The notes: a model not told the origin generated them from the sequence alone. A stretch of DNA of 23,009 nt from Prevotellaceae bacterium UBA4372 (GCA_002391275.1 DGSC01000040.1:1-23009); one strand, 5' to 3'; shown: positions 5,877-14,922, numbered from the stretch's first letter. A program made the numbers and translations.

Positions 5877-5997
5877 GGATGACGAATCTCGCTTCGCTCG
5901 TAATGACGAATGAGAGTCACTTTCATTCTTCGAAGGTGACTTTTATTCGTTCTTATTTTTCATTCGTCATTACGAGCGAAGTGAAATTCGTCATTCC
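5877..5997. repeat. Large inverted repeat between lpdA and the EamA gene
   Basis: The arms 5877-5913 and 5960-5997 are reverse complements with only a few mismatches and contain the CGTCATTACGAGCGAAG core typical of dispersed intergenic repeats. The 46-nt centre has its own pairing (GTCAC ... GTGAC). It may act as a terminator-like structure for lpdA. No transposase is nearby, so it is at most a MITE-like element. Confidence 0.8.
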
Positions 5998-6049
5998 CAT
6001 ACAAAGGGGACTCTGACTATTACAGCAGAAAAATCTATCTCTTCATAGA

Positions 6050-6940
6050 ATGTTTTACGGAGAAATTCTTTCCATAATAGTAGCTATTATTTGGACAGCC
6101 ACGGCTTTATGTGCCGAGATCGCAAGCAAGCGCATAGGATCGTTGCAGATGAACGTTCTTCGCATGGCCGCTTCCCTCGTGATAATTGCCCTTGTCCTAT
6201 GGGCGTTCACAGGTTCTCCTTTTCCCTTGAATATGAAAGCTGAAGCTTTAGTTTGGCTACTTTGTTCTGGCTTCGTAGGATATGTTTTCGGAGATTGGTG
6301 CCTTTTTTCTTCCTATATCATCATGGGCAGTCGCTTAGGACAACTATTCATGACACTTGCCCCTCTTTTCTCTGCCTTATCGGCTTGGATAATTTTAGGC
6401 GAGACCCTAACCTTTCAAGCTATTGTTGGCATCATGATTACCATCAGTGGAATAGCTATGGTCGTCCACAAGAAAAGTGATCCAGAGAGAACAATTCCCC
6501 TGAGAGGTATTTTCTATGGTATCGGAGCTGGTATGGGGCAAGGCATAGGTATAGTCTTGTCCAAAGTAGGTATGAGTATGTGCCCCGACACTCCAATGCT
6601 TCCGATGTCTGCCACCATGGTACGTGCTATTTCCGGTCTCATAGGATTCGGCCTTGTCTATTACATCAAAGGGGACAAAGCACGAATGCGGCAAGGCCTA
6701 CATGACAGGAAAACCATGGCCGCAGCAACAGGAACGATCCTTTTGGGGCCGGTTATCGGTGTTTCTCTTTCGCTGCTTGCCGTGCAAATGACACCAGCCG
6801 GCATAGCATCAACTCTGATGGCATTAACTCCCGTCTTCATTTTATGGCCTTCGCAATGGCTATTCGGCCAACGTATAACGTTACGCGAAGTATTAGGTTC
6901 GACGATAGCCGTTGCGGGAGTAGCGCTGTTCTTTGTTTAG
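6050..6940 (+). CDS. EamA/DMT-family membrane transporter
   Basis: A 296-residue, very hydrophobic protein with about ten predicted membrane segments arranged as two repeated halves (near 5-140 and 150-296), the layout of the drug/metabolite transporter superfamily. Typical features are the glycine-rich LGQLFMTLAPLFSALSAWIILGETLTF motif in the first half and the matching MTPAGIASTLMALTPVFILWPSQWLFGQRIT in the second. Such proteins export or import small metabolites across the inner membrane; the substrate cannot be told from sequence. The stop lies 20 nt before the next ATG, so it probably shares a transcript with the UvrA-like gene. The start ATG follows the 5877-5997 repeat; no clear promoter is visible between them. 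Confidence 0.88.
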   Translation: MFYGEILSIIVAIIWTATALCAEIASKRIGSLQMNVLRMAASLVIIALVLWAFTGSPFPLNMKAEALVWLLCSGFVGYVFGDWCLFSSYIIMGSRLGQLFMTLAPLFSALSAWIILGETLTFQAIVGIMITISGIAMVVHKKSDPERTIPLRGIFYGIGAGMGQGIGIVLSKVGMSMCPDTPMLPMSATMVRAISGLIGFGLVYYIKGDKARMRQGLHDRKTMAAATGTILLGPVIGVSLSLLAVQMTPAGIASTLMALTPVFILWPSQWLFGQRITLREVLGSTIAVAGVALFFV

Positions 6941-6960
6941 CAAGCAGTACATTATTCCTT

Positions 6961-9375
6961 ATGAAAAAAGACCACATCATCATTCGAGGAGCGCGTGAGA
7001 ACAACCTTAAGGATGTCTCGCTTGAAATTCCAAAGCATCAGATTACAGTTTTCACGGGTGTGTCCGGCTCCGGCAAGAGCTCACTTGTGCTCGACACCAT
7101 TGCCGCCAAGTCGCGCCGCGAGCTAAACGACACGTTCCCCACCTTCGTACAGCAGTATTTGCCCAAGTATGGCCGTCCACATGTCGACGCCATTGAGAAC
7201 TTACCCATCGCTATCGTCATTGACCAGAAGAAGCCAGCACAGAACTCCCGTTCCACTGTGGCCACGTACACCGATATTGCGGCACTGCTACGCCTCCTAT
7301 TCTCACGTGTAGGCCAACCTTTCGTCGGCTACGCAGAATCGTTCAGTTTCAATCACCCTGAGGGTAGCTGTCCACGCTGCAACGGACTGGGCGAGATTCG
7401 CGAACTGGATATTCATAAGTTAGTAGATTTCGACAAGAGCTTGAACGACGAGGACGCCATTCACTACATCGCTTTTGGCAAAGGTGGCTGGCGATGGATT
7501 CGATACGCCCACAGTGGCCTTTTCGACCTCGACAAGAAGATCCGAGACTACACGCCAGAAGAACTGAACCTCTTCCTCAACAGCCCTCAGATACGTCTGA
7601 AGAACCCTCCTTCCAACTGGCCGAAAACGGCGAAGTACGAGGGCCTCATCCCCCGTATGTACCGTAGCATCATCAACTCCGAGGAAGGTCTGCTGCACGC
7701 CGCTGTGCTAAATCCTATGCTACGCATGGGCACCTGTCCTGACTGCGGAGGATCACGCGTTTGCAAACGAGTGCGTTCTTGCAAGATCGATGGGGTCAAC
7801 ATCGCTGAAGCCTCCGCCATGAGTATCACGAGGTTGAACCATTGGATTTGTAGCATCGACTCGCCGTTAGCCGTGGACTTGAAGGCAGCCATCAGTACCC
7901 GCTTGACAGCACTGGAAGAAATAGGATTGGGCTACTTGAGTTTAGACCGCGCTGTTGCCACACTCTCCGGCGGAGAGGCTCAACGCTGCAAGATAGCCAA
8001 GTACATCAATTCATCGCTCTCGGACGTTCTATACGTTCTCGACGAACCAAGCACTGGCCTACACAACCGTGACATTGAATTGATGAAGCATAGTATACGG
8101 CGCCTGCGTGATGCAGGAAATACCGTCCTGCTTGTAGAGCATCACAAAGAGATGATTCGCATAGCCGACCACATCGTTGACATGGGGCCTGGTCCTGGTG
8201 CTGACGGTGGCAGCATCGTTTTCCAAGGTACTTATGAGCAGTTGCTCAAGAGCGGAACTAAAACGGGAGAGGCTATGCTTAGGATGAAGAATGAGAGATT
8301 AGAATATGAAAAACATGCCGAAGTTAATTCTTATTCTTCATCCGAAAGCAAAGCAGAGCATTCTTCATTATTCGTTCTTAAGAACGCGTCACTCCACAAC
8401 TTACAGGACCTCAATGTCGAGCTACCTTTGGGATGTCTCACCGTCATCTGCGGCGTAGCTGGCTCAGGCAAGAGTTCGCTGATGGAGTGCTTCCGGATGT
8501 CCTACCCCACCCCAACGGACATCGTGTATATCAGCCAGAAGAACATCGGTGTAAGCCTGCGTTCCACGCCCGCCACCTACATGGATGTTGCTTCAGACAT
8601 ACGGAAGCTATTTGCCCGAAAGCACCATCTCAAAGAAGCCTACTTTACCTTTAACGGAAAAGGAGCCTGCCCCGTCTGTGGCGGCAAAGGCGTCATTATC
8701 TCCGAGATGGCATTCATGGATAATATCGAGACCACCTGCGAAGCCTGTAACGGACTCAGGTTCAGTAAAGAGGCGCTGAAATACAGAGTGACTAATGAAA
8801 GTGTGAAAAACGAAAAACAGGAGTCACTTTCGGGTAATGAAGACTGGTCTATGTCTTCAATCGTAGACGCACAAGACCATCCACAACCTTACGTTCAGGG
8901 AAATGCCTCTCTGAACATTGCCGAAGTCTTTGACCTCAGCGTTCGTTTGGCCTGCGACTTCTTTCAAGGAACAGTCATCGAACACAAGTTACGTCCACTG
9001 ATGGAAGTAGGGTTAGGCTATCTCCATCTGAACCAAGCCCTGTCAACGCTCTCCGGTGGAGAGCTCCAACGCATGAAACTCGCGTCATACCTCTGCGAGC
9101 AAAAGAAGATATTCATCATCGATGAGCCATCCGATGGTCTCCACCCTACGGATGTCGACCGCCTCATCCATCTCTTCTACAAATTAGTGGAACAGGGCAA
9201 CTCAGTTTTTGTCATCGAGCACAATCTTGATGTTATCCTAGCTGCCGACCATGTCATTGAACTCGGTCCTGAAGCAGGTGAGGCTGGTGGACGAATCATT
9301 TTCCAAGGCACGCCATCAGATTTAAGCACCAGTCCGAATAGTATCACCGCTCCATACCTCCATTCACAAGATTAA
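6961..9375 (+). CDS. Short UvrA-like ABC ATPase lacking the UvrB-binding domain
   Basis: An 804-residue twin ABC ATPase of the UvrA family. ATG 6961 is chosen because it gives the canonical start KKDHIIIRGARENNLKDVSL; the open frame extends further upstream only through the EamA gene. Walker A motifs are GVSGSGKSS (near residue 30) and GVAGSGKSS (near 500); signatures are LSGGEAQR and LSGGELQR; Cys pairs occur in CPRCNGLGE, CPDCGG and CPVCGG/CEACNG. After LLFSRVGQPF the protein goes straight to FSFNHPEGSCPRC, so the UvrB-binding and insertion domains of normal UvrA (about 940 residues) are missing. This is the architecture of UvrB-independent UvrA paralogues, some linked to resistance against DNA-binding drugs, and a transporter gene sits just upstream. 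Two low-complexity linkers (about 8280-8380 and 8785-8900) may be repeat-derived. Confidence 0.88.
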   Translation: MKKDHIIIRGARENNLKDVSLEIPKHQITVFTGVSGSGKSSLVLDTIAAKSRRELNDTFPTFVQQYLPKYGRPHVDAIENLPIAIVIDQKKPAQNSRSTVATYTDIAALLRLLFSRVGQPFVGYAESFSFNHPEGSCPRCNGLGEIRELDIHKLVDFDKSLNDEDAIHYIAFGKGGWRWIRYAHSGLFDLDKKIRDYTPEELNLFLNSPQIRLKNPPSNWPKTAKYEGLIPRMYRSIINSEEGLLHAAVLNPMLRMGTCPDCGGSRVCKRVRSCKIDGVNIAEASAMSITRLNHWICSIDSPLAVDLKAAISTRLTALEEIGLGYLSLDRAVATLSGGEAQRCKIAKYINSSLSDVLYVLDEPSTGLHNRDIELMKHSIRRLRDAGNTVLLVEHHKEMIRIADHIVDMGPGPGADGGSIVFQGTYEQLLKSGTKTGEAMLRMKNERLEYEKHAEVNSYSSSESKAEHSSLFVLKNASLHNLQDLNVELPLGCLTVICGVAGSGKSSLMECFRMSYPTPTDIVYISQKNIGVSLRSTPATYMDVASDIRKLFARKHHLKEAYFTFNGKGACPVCGGKGVIISEMAFMDNIETTCEACNGLRFSKEALKYRVTNESVKNEKQESLSGNEDWSMSSIVDAQDHPQPYVQGNASLNIAEVFDLSVRLACDFFQGTVIEHKLRPLMEVGLGYLHLNQALSTLSGGELQRMKLASYLCEQKKIFIIDEPSDGLHPTDVDRLIHLFYKLVEQGNSVFVIEHNLDVILAADHVIELGPEAGEAGGRIIFQGTPSDLSTSPNSITAPYLHSQD

Positions 9376-9400
9376 GCATAAAGCCTTTGGGAGCTGAACC

Positions 9401-9443
9401 AAACAAAAAAAGGGAACGTCGTCGACGTTCCCTTTTTTTGTTT
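9401..9443. terminator. Bidirectional intrinsic terminator
   Basis: A perfect 20-bp stem (9401-9420 with 9424-9443) around a 3-nt loop, with GGGAACGTC/GACGTTCCC at its core and an A-run on one side and a T-run on the other. It terminates both the UvrA-like gene (+) and the lyase gene (-), which converge here. Confidence 0.95.
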
Positions 9444-9476
9444 TAAACGGCACTATTCAGCCATTCTATTAACGGC

Positions 9477-10928
9477 TTACAAAGAGTTACCAAAATCTGC
9501 ACGGAATTTCTTTACAAGCTCTTCCTGCCAATAGCCGATTTCCTTCATGCGGCCAAAGAAGAAGCGCAATACCTTAGGCTCGTTTGTCCATTCGAGTCCA
9601 CCAATAAGTTCACGATTATCCCAAACCCACTTGACACGGTCGGCACAATATTTAATCTGAGAGAGCGTGAAAACCCGTCGAGGCACAGCCAGACGTTGAA
9701 GTTCCAATTCAGCGAAGCGTTCTGTTCCATCGGGTTCACGTTGCTCACTTACCGTTCCACGCTCCATTCCACGTATACCTCCAGCTATGTATATGGCTGC
9801 GCCTACGGCTGCTGCGGGATATTGATCATGAGGCATGTTGGGCACGAACTCCGAGCAGTTGAGGTGTACTCCCAATCCGCCAGCCGGCTTGATTACAGGC
9901 ACCCCATAGTCATCAAGTTCCTTAACCATATAAGCTATAAATTCGGGTCCTTGACTTATGTATTCCATATCAAGAGACTCGAGCAATCCTTGTGCTGCAG
10001 CTTCTATGGAACGTACTTCCATACCACCATAAGTGAGGAATCCCTCGTAGAGCGGCACGAATTCCATCATCCTGTCTGTCCATTTGGCATCGCTGCTAAT
10101 GATGAAACCACCTCGTGAGAAGCCCAGTTTACGAGCCGAGAAATAGATGATATCAAACCGACTTGCGAGCAAATGGTAGATCTCTTTCGTCTCCATATAC
10201 TTGCATCGCGGCTCACGCATTTTCATGAAATAGACGTTGTCCTGCAACAGGGACGCATCTAAAATACTGACAACACCTTTCTCGTGGCAGATGTCTGTAA
10301 CGGCCATCATATTCTCAAGACTGACGGGCTGACCTCCGATGAGGTTGGTGCCAGCCTCCACACGCACGAATGCCACCTTCTCTGGTGTATATTCATCGAT
10401 AGCCTTCTTGAGAGCCTTTAAGTCGAAGTCGCCCTTAAAAGGATCATCTGACTGCGGCTTAAGACCTTTCTTATTCACGAGTTCTATCACTTCGCCACCC
10501 AAGCGGGTGATATGTGCCTTAGTCGTCGTAAAATGGAAATTCATCAAAGCGACCGTTCCTGGCTTGACAAATGTCTCTGCTAAGATATTTTCTGCTGCAC
10601 GACCTTGGTGTGCCGGCAACACATTGGTCACGCCGAAAACTTCCTCTACTGCTGCACGAGCCCTATTCCACGTCTCACTTCCAGCATACGAATCATCGGC
10701 CACATGCATTGCTGCAACTTGCTTATCAGACATGGCATTCACACCTGAATCGGTGATCATGTCGAGATAGATGTCTTTGTTTTGCAACAAAAACGTGTTG
10801 TTTCCCGCCTCTTGGATTGCACGCAGGCGTTCTTCAACAGGGAGTAAAGTTAGTTTCTGAACGACACGAACCTTATGCATCTCAAGAGGCACTTGGTTCT
10901 CTCTTCTGTAAAATTGTACTGTTGACAT
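9477..10928 (-). CDS. tnaA: Tryptophanase / tyrosine phenol-lyase family PLP lyase
   Basis: A 483-residue beta-eliminating lyase; the family splits L-tryptophan or L-tyrosine into indole or phenol, pyruvate and ammonia using pyridoxal phosphate. Family motifs include DSGVNAMSD (60-68), DDSYAGSETW (78-87), the cofactor phosphate-binding HQGRAAE (107-113), EAGTNLIGGQPVS (191-203), and D224 in the ILDAS motif. The PLP Lys is expected in SARKLGF: K267 takes the place of the second Lys in the usual S-[AG]-K-K-D, while the preceding Lys and following Asp are replaced by Arg and Leu. That makes the exact substrate uncertain; a tyrosine phenol-lyase or a divergent subfamily is possible. A Bacteroidota -7 element lies upstream on the same strand and a strong terminator follows. 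It is divergent from the DUF554 gene. Confidence 0.82.
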   Translation of the reverse strand: MSTVQFYRRENQVPLEMHKVRVVQKLTLLPVEERLRAIQEAGNNTFLLQNKDIYLDMITDSGVNAMSDKQVAAMHVADDSYAGSETWNRARAAVEEVFGVTNVLPAHQGRAAENILAETFVKPGTVALMNFHFTTTKAHITRLGGEVIELVNKKGLKPQSDDPFKGDFDLKALKKAIDEYTPEKVAFVRVEAGTNLIGGQPVSLENMMAVTDICHEKGVVSILDASLLQDNVYFMKMREPRCKYMETKEIYHLLASRFDIIYFSARKLGFSRGGFIISSDAKWTDRMMEFVPLYEGFLTYGGMEVRSIEAAAQGLLESLDMEYISQGPEFIAYMVKELDDYGVPVIKPAGGLGVHLNCSEFVPNMPHDQYPAAAVGAAIYIAGGIRGMERGTVSEQREPDGTERFAELELQRLAVPRRVFTLSQIKYCADRVKWVWDNRELIGGLEWTNEPKVLRFFFGRMKEIGYWQEELVKKFRADFGNSL

Positions 10929-10973
10929 TGCAGGTTAAATGTATTTAGTTTAAAAAAATAAGTTTTTCGGCGC

Positions 10974-10981
10974 CAAAGATA
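10974..10981 (-). promoter_or_regulatory. -7 element of the tnaA-family gene
   Basis: TATCTTTG on the minus strand matches TAnnTTTG and lies about 46 nt upstream of the ATG at 10928. The -33 element is not clear. Confidence 0.55.
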
Positions 10982-11024
10982 ACACATTTTCAACGAACGT
11001 CCACATAAAATAACAATAATTATA

Positions 11025-11032
11025 TATCTTTG
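11025..11032 (+). promoter_or_regulatory. -7 element of the DUF554 gene
   Basis: TATCTTTG ends 7 nt before the ATG at 11040, so transcription would begin at or next to the start codon, giving a leaderless or nearly leaderless mRNA. No clear TTTG is visible at -33. Confidence 0.55.
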
Positions 11033-11039
11033 CAGCCAA

Positions 11040-11732
11040 ATGATAGGGACAATAGTAAATACATGCACCATAATTGCAGGAAGCATAGTAGGTGCACTGA
11101 TGCACAAAGGCATCGACGAAAAGTATAAAGACGTACTCTACACGGCGCTCGGTTTGGCTTCTGTAGCAATTGGCCTGAACGCGACGATATCGCATTTCTC
11201 TCAAAGCGAGTACCCTGTGTTGTTCATCGTTGCGCTGGCTGTTGGAGGAGTCGTTGGCACGTGGATAGATATTGACGGACGGTTCAAGCGCCACGTGAAC
11301 AAGCGATCTCAAAAGCAACAATCGCAGCTTGGTGACGGACTGAGCACAGCCATACTTCTCTATTGCATCGGACCTCTTTCTATGTTAGGTCCGGTTATCT
11401 CAGCTTTAGAGAACGACCATACCTTCCTGTTCACCAATGCCACGCTGGATTTTGTGAGCTCAATAGTTTTTGCTTCCACCTATGGCTTGGGTATGGTCTT
11501 GGCAGCACCTGTCCTTTTTTGTTGGCAGGGGCTGTTCTATCTCGTTGCTACGATATCCTCCAGTGCCATCAACGACGGACTGATGGCCGAGCTGCTAATC
11601 ATTGGAGGCATCATGATCATGGGAAGCGGCCTGTCATTGTTGAGACTGAAAGATTGCAAAACCTTGAACCTCTTGCCTGCATTGCTGGTTCCAGTGTTGT
11701 GGTATGCTTTCAAGGCACTGTTACATGTTTGA
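11040..11732 (+). CDS. DUF554 family inner-membrane protein
   Basis: A 230-residue protein with about six or seven hydrophobic segments and the DUF554 (YdfK-like) pattern: an N-terminal IGTIVNTCTIIAGSIVGALM, a central ALGLASVAIGL and VGGVVGTWIDID, then the GDGLSTAILLYCIGPLSMLG motif and a C-terminal IIGGIMIMGSGLSLL. The function of the family is not established; some members have been suggested to transport small molecules. The start overlaps the expected transcription start. The gene ends at TGA 14 nt before the convergent folB end. It shares its upstream region with the divergent lyase gene. Confidence 0.88.
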   Translation: MIGTIVNTCTIIAGSIVGALMHKGIDEKYKDVLYTALGLASVAIGLNATISHFSQSEYPVLFIVALAVGGVVGTWIDIDGRFKRHVNKRSQKQQSQLGDGLSTAILLYCIGPLSMLGPVISALENDHTFLFTNATLDFVSSIVFASTYGLGMVLAAPVLFCWQGLFYLVATISSSAINDGLMAELLIIGGIMIMGSGLSLLRLKDCKTLNLLPALLVPVLWYAFKALLHV

Positions 11733-11745
11733 TGCTTGGCTGGTC

Positions 11746-12120
11746 TCAACGTAGCAGTCTGACACTCACGCCAGCCTCCCCCCTGTCAGCTCCGATGGGC
11801 GGATTCTCTTTCAACAGCTCAATATCAACAGCTGTTGCAGCATCGAAATTAGCAAGTATAGCCTTGCCTATCCGGCCTGCAACATGTTCCAAGAGGTTTG
11901 AAGGAACCTCCATTTCTCGCCGCACTAAATCGAAGATGTCGGCATAGGAAATCGTACCGTCAAGGTCATCCGTTCCCAAGGCCATGGAGAAATCCACCTC
12001 GACAGACACATTTACAACGAAATAAGCCCCCACGATGCGCTCTTGGGGGAGCACACCGTGATGGGCATACAAGCGAATGTCCTTCAAGAGGACTTGAGAG
12101 TTTTCTATCTTCACCTTCAA
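11746..12120 (-). CDS. folB: Dihydroneopterin aldolase
   Basis: FolB converts 7,8-dihydroneopterin to 6-hydroxymethyl-dihydropterin in folate synthesis. The conserved core begins at IENSQVLLKDIRLYAHHGVLPQE and contains SYADIFDLV, LLEHVAGRIGKAIL and the catalytic-Lys region ELLKENPPI near the C-terminus. The frame is open upstream into nrdJ, but the family is about 120 residues long. I place the start at TTG 12120 (124 residues), 13 nt after the nrdJ stop; GTG 12129 is also possible, and no ATG suits. The gene follows nrdJ closely on the same strand, so the two are probably co-transcribed. It ends at TGA. Confidence 0.9.
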   Translation of the reverse strand: MKVKIENSQVLLKDIRLYAHHGVLPQERIVGAYFVVNVSVEVDFSMALGTDDLDGTISYADIFDLVRREMEVPSNLLEHVAGRIGKAILANFDAATAVDIELLKENPPIGADRGEAGVSVRLLR

Positions 12121-12133
12121 CACATACACTGGG

Positions 12134-14722
12134 CTATCCACACCTGCTGGCACCACAATTGGTGCAAATGAGGCATCCCTCCTGATAGACAAGCGTCTCT
12201 TGCCCGCAATTCGGACACACCTGGCCTCGGGCCACAGTGCCGTCCTGGATATACTTTTTCAACGCACGCTCTACACCGTTTTTCCAGGTGTTGATGGTTT
12301 CATCGTTGAGCGAAAGCTGTCCCACGAGGCGGATGACATGGTCCAAAGGCATCCTGTAGCGAAGGACGCCGGAAAGCAACTTGGCGTAGTTCCAGTACTC
12401 GGGGTTGAACTTCTCCGAGAGACCTTCGACCGTAGTCTTGTAGCCACGTTTGTTCTCAAACTGGAAATCGTAGCGCTTCGTACCATCAGGATTCATCTGC
12501 TTGATAATTCGCCCCTTAGTAACGCTCTTAGGTAGCATGATACCCTCTTCGTCGTCCTGAAGACCTGTGAATATCTCATAAGGATAGCCATTGAGCAATC
12601 CCACGAAAGCCACCCACTTTTCCTTGTTGTTCTGAAAGCGAACGACATCGCAGTCGAGCACATCAGGTCGTTTCTCTACCACCTCGGGCGGGCGACACTC
12701 TACAATAGGCTTTTCACTTGTCTCGAGTGACGGAGTCTCGTGCTGTTCGCCGTCGGACTTCTTCTCTTTCTTCTTGCCCACACTGATCATGACGCCGCTG
12801 CGCGAGCCGTCGCGGTAGATGGTACAGCCCTTGCATCCGCTGCGCCAAGCTTCCATATACAAGTCGTTTACCAGCTGCTCGTCGACATTGTTGGGCAGGT
12901 TCACCGTCACGCTGATGCTGTGGTCCACCCATTTCTGGATAGCGCCCTGCATGCGCACCTTCATCAGCCAGTCTACATCGTTGGCCGTAGCCTTGTAGTA
13001 TGGCGACTGCTCCACCAGCTCGTCAATCTCTTCCTGGGTATATCTGCGCTCGGTGTCCAGACCGCAAGTCTTCATCCATGTGAGGAACTTATGGTGGTAA
13101 ACGATGTATTCCTCGAAAGCATCGCCCGTCTCGTCGATGAAGTCTACGTGCACCTCCGGGTCATTGGGGTTCACTTTCCGCCGCCGCTTGTACACAGGCA
13201 TGAACACAGGTTCTATACCACTGGTTGTCTGCGTCATCAACGACGTTGTTCCCGTAGGCGCTATGGTGAGACAAGCCACGTTACGCCGCCCATACTTCAC
13301 CATATCCTCATACAGCTGCGGGTCGGCTGCCTTGATGCGCAGGATGAAGGGGTTGTGTTCCTCGCGCTGGGCATCGTACATCTCGAAGGAGCCACGCTCG
13401 CGAGCCATCTCCACGCTGCTTGCATAGGCGCTCAGGCAGACGGTCTTCTGCACCTCCACAGCAAAGTCCGTAGCCTCCTGCGTGCCATAGCGCATGCCAA
13501 GAGCAGCCAACATATCGCCCTCAGCGGTGATGCCTACGCCCGTGCGACGCCCCATGGCACTCTTGCGCTGGATCTTCTTCCACAGGTTGCGCTCTGAAAA
13601 CTTCACCTCCTCGCTCTGTGGGTCTGCCTCTATCTTCTTCAAGATGAGTTCTATCTTCTCCAGCTCCAGGTCGATGATGTCGTCCATAATGCGCTGAGCT
13701 TTGCGTACATGCTGACGGAAGAGGTCGAAATTGAAGTAGGCCTGTTGCGTGAAGGGTTGCTCCACATAGGCATACAGATTCACGGCCAGCAAACGGCAGC
13801 TGTCATATGGGCAAAGGGGAATCTCACCGCAGGGGTTCGTGGACACTGTGCGGAAGCCCAGGTCGGCATAGCAGTCGGGCACGCTCTCACGCAAGATAGT
13901 ATCCCAGAAGAGTACGCCCGGCTCGGCACTCTGCCAAGCATTGTGGACGATCTTGCGCCACAGCGCGCTGGCATCTATCTCCTTGGTCACAGAAGGCCGC
14001 GGACTATCCACTGGGAACTGCTGCATATAGGTCGAACCATCAGAGGCCGCCTGCATGAAGGCATCGTCAATCTTCACCGACACGTTGGCGCCAGTCACCT
14101 TGCCCTCTGTCATCTTGGCATCGATGAACGACTCGGCATCTGGGTGCTTGATGCTCACACTCAGCATCAGTGCCCCACGGCGCCCGTCCTGCGCCACCTC
14201 ACGCGTACTATTACTATAGCGCTCCATGAAAGGCACCAATCCCGTGCTCGTCAGCGCCGAGTTCTTTACCGGCGAACCAGCTGGGCGCAGGTGCGAAAGG
14301 TCATGCCCCACGCCGCCACGCCGCTTCATCAGCTGAACCTGTTCCTCGTCGATGCGGATGATGGCCCCATAGCTGTCAGCATCGCCGTCGAGTCCCACCA
14401 CGAAGCAGTTCGAAAGCGAAGCCACCTGAAAATGGTTGCCGATGCCCGTCATGGGCGAACCAGCAGGAATGATGTAGCGAAAATGATCCAATAGGTCGAA
14501 CACCTCGCGGGCTGACATCGGATTGCGGTACTTCTTTTCTATACGGGCCACTTCGTTGGCTATGCGCCAATGCATGTCAGATGGACTCTGCTCATAAATG
14601 TTGCCAAACGAGTCCTTCATAGCATACTTGTTGACCCAGACGCGGGCGGCCAGTTCGTCGCCATTAAAATACTTCAAGGAAGCCGCAAAGGCTTCGTCGT
14701 AGGTGTAGGTGTGCTGTTCCAC
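12134..14722 (-). CDS. nrdJ: Adenosylcobalamin-dependent ribonucleotide reductase (class II)
   Basis: An 862-residue NrdJ that reduces ribonucleotides to deoxyribonucleotides using coenzyme B12, so it needs no oxygen or iron cofactor. Evidence includes the N-terminal LKYFNGDELAARVWVNKYAM, the FQVASLSNCFV and RRGGVGHDLSHLRP segments, the active-site NPCGEIPLCP (near 295-305), IAPTGTTSLMTQTTSGIEP, and the C-terminal zinc-ribbon CPNCGQ...CTNCG (about 840-858) typical of B12 enzymes. ATG 14722 gives the expected start. A consensus Bacteroidota promoter lies about 65 nt upstream; I saw no cobalamin riboswitch in the 200-nt upstream gap. The stop (TAG) is 13 nt before the folB start. Confidence 0.95.
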   Translation of the reverse strand: MEQHTYTYDEAFAASLKYFNGDELAARVWVNKYAMKDSFGNIYEQSPSDMHWRIANEVARIEKKYRNPMSAREVFDLLDHFRYIIPAGSPMTGIGNHFQVASLSNCFVVGLDGDADSYGAIIRIDEEQVQLMKRRGGVGHDLSHLRPAGSPVKNSALTSTGLVPFMERYSNSTREVAQDGRRGALMLSVSIKHPDAESFIDAKMTEGKVTGANVSVKIDDAFMQAASDGSTYMQQFPVDSPRPSVTKEIDASALWRKIVHNAWQSAEPGVLFWDTILRESVPDCYADLGFRTVSTNPCGEIPLCPYDSCRLLAVNLYAYVEQPFTQQAYFNFDLFRQHVRKAQRIMDDIIDLELEKIELILKKIEADPQSEEVKFSERNLWKKIQRKSAMGRRTGVGITAEGDMLAALGMRYGTQEATDFAVEVQKTVCLSAYASSVEMARERGSFEMYDAQREEHNPFILRIKAADPQLYEDMVKYGRRNVACLTIAPTGTTSLMTQTTSGIEPVFMPVYKRRRKVNPNDPEVHVDFIDETGDAFEEYIVYHHKFLTWMKTCGLDTERRYTQEEIDELVEQSPYYKATANDVDWLMKVRMQGAIQKWVDHSISVTVNLPNNVDEQLVNDLYMEAWRSGCKGCTIYRDGSRSGVMISVGKKKEKKSDGEQHETPSLETSEKPIVECRPPEVVEKRPDVLDCDVVRFQNNKEKWVAFVGLLNGYPYEIFTGLQDDEEGIMLPKSVTKGRIIKQMNPDGTKRYDFQFENKRGYKTTVEGLSEKFNPEYWNYAKLLSGVLRYRMPLDHVIRLVGQLSLNDETINTWKNGVERALKKYIQDGTVARGQVCPNCGQETLVYQEGCLICTNCGASRCG

Positions 14723-14787
14723 TGTCGTATATTGAATAATAAATAATGAGTAATCCTGTCGTACGTTTCGGAAAGCCTAACGCGATG

Positions 14788-14818
14788 CAAAGCTACAAAA
14801 CTTTTCCCTTTCAGCAAA
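14788..14818 (-). promoter_or_regulatory. nrdJ promoter
   Basis: On the minus strand TTTG (14818-14815), a 19-nt spacer and TAGCTTTG (14795-14788) match the Bacteroidota consensus exactly. The rest of 14723-14922 shows no other clear feature. Confidence 0.8.
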
Positions 14819-14922
14819 CTTTCCGCCTGTTTATTTTGCAAAAATCTTTCAAAACGGATAACTGCTTATAACATTTGATACGGAGTTAACAATAACTGAA
14901 ACAAAAACAAAAAAAAGAACAA

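Noticed and set aside
6844..6960. Earlier start for the UvrA-like gene
   Set aside because: That extension lies inside the EamA gene; ATG 6961 gives the conserved UvrA N-terminus.
12121..12192. FolB start at 12192
   Set aside because: It would overlap the nrdJ zinc-ribbon end and add a non-conserved extension; starts at 12120 or 12129 fit the family length.
14723..14922. Cobalamin riboswitch upstream of nrdJ
   Set aside because: No B12-box-like sequence was seen; the gap holds a plain promoter.
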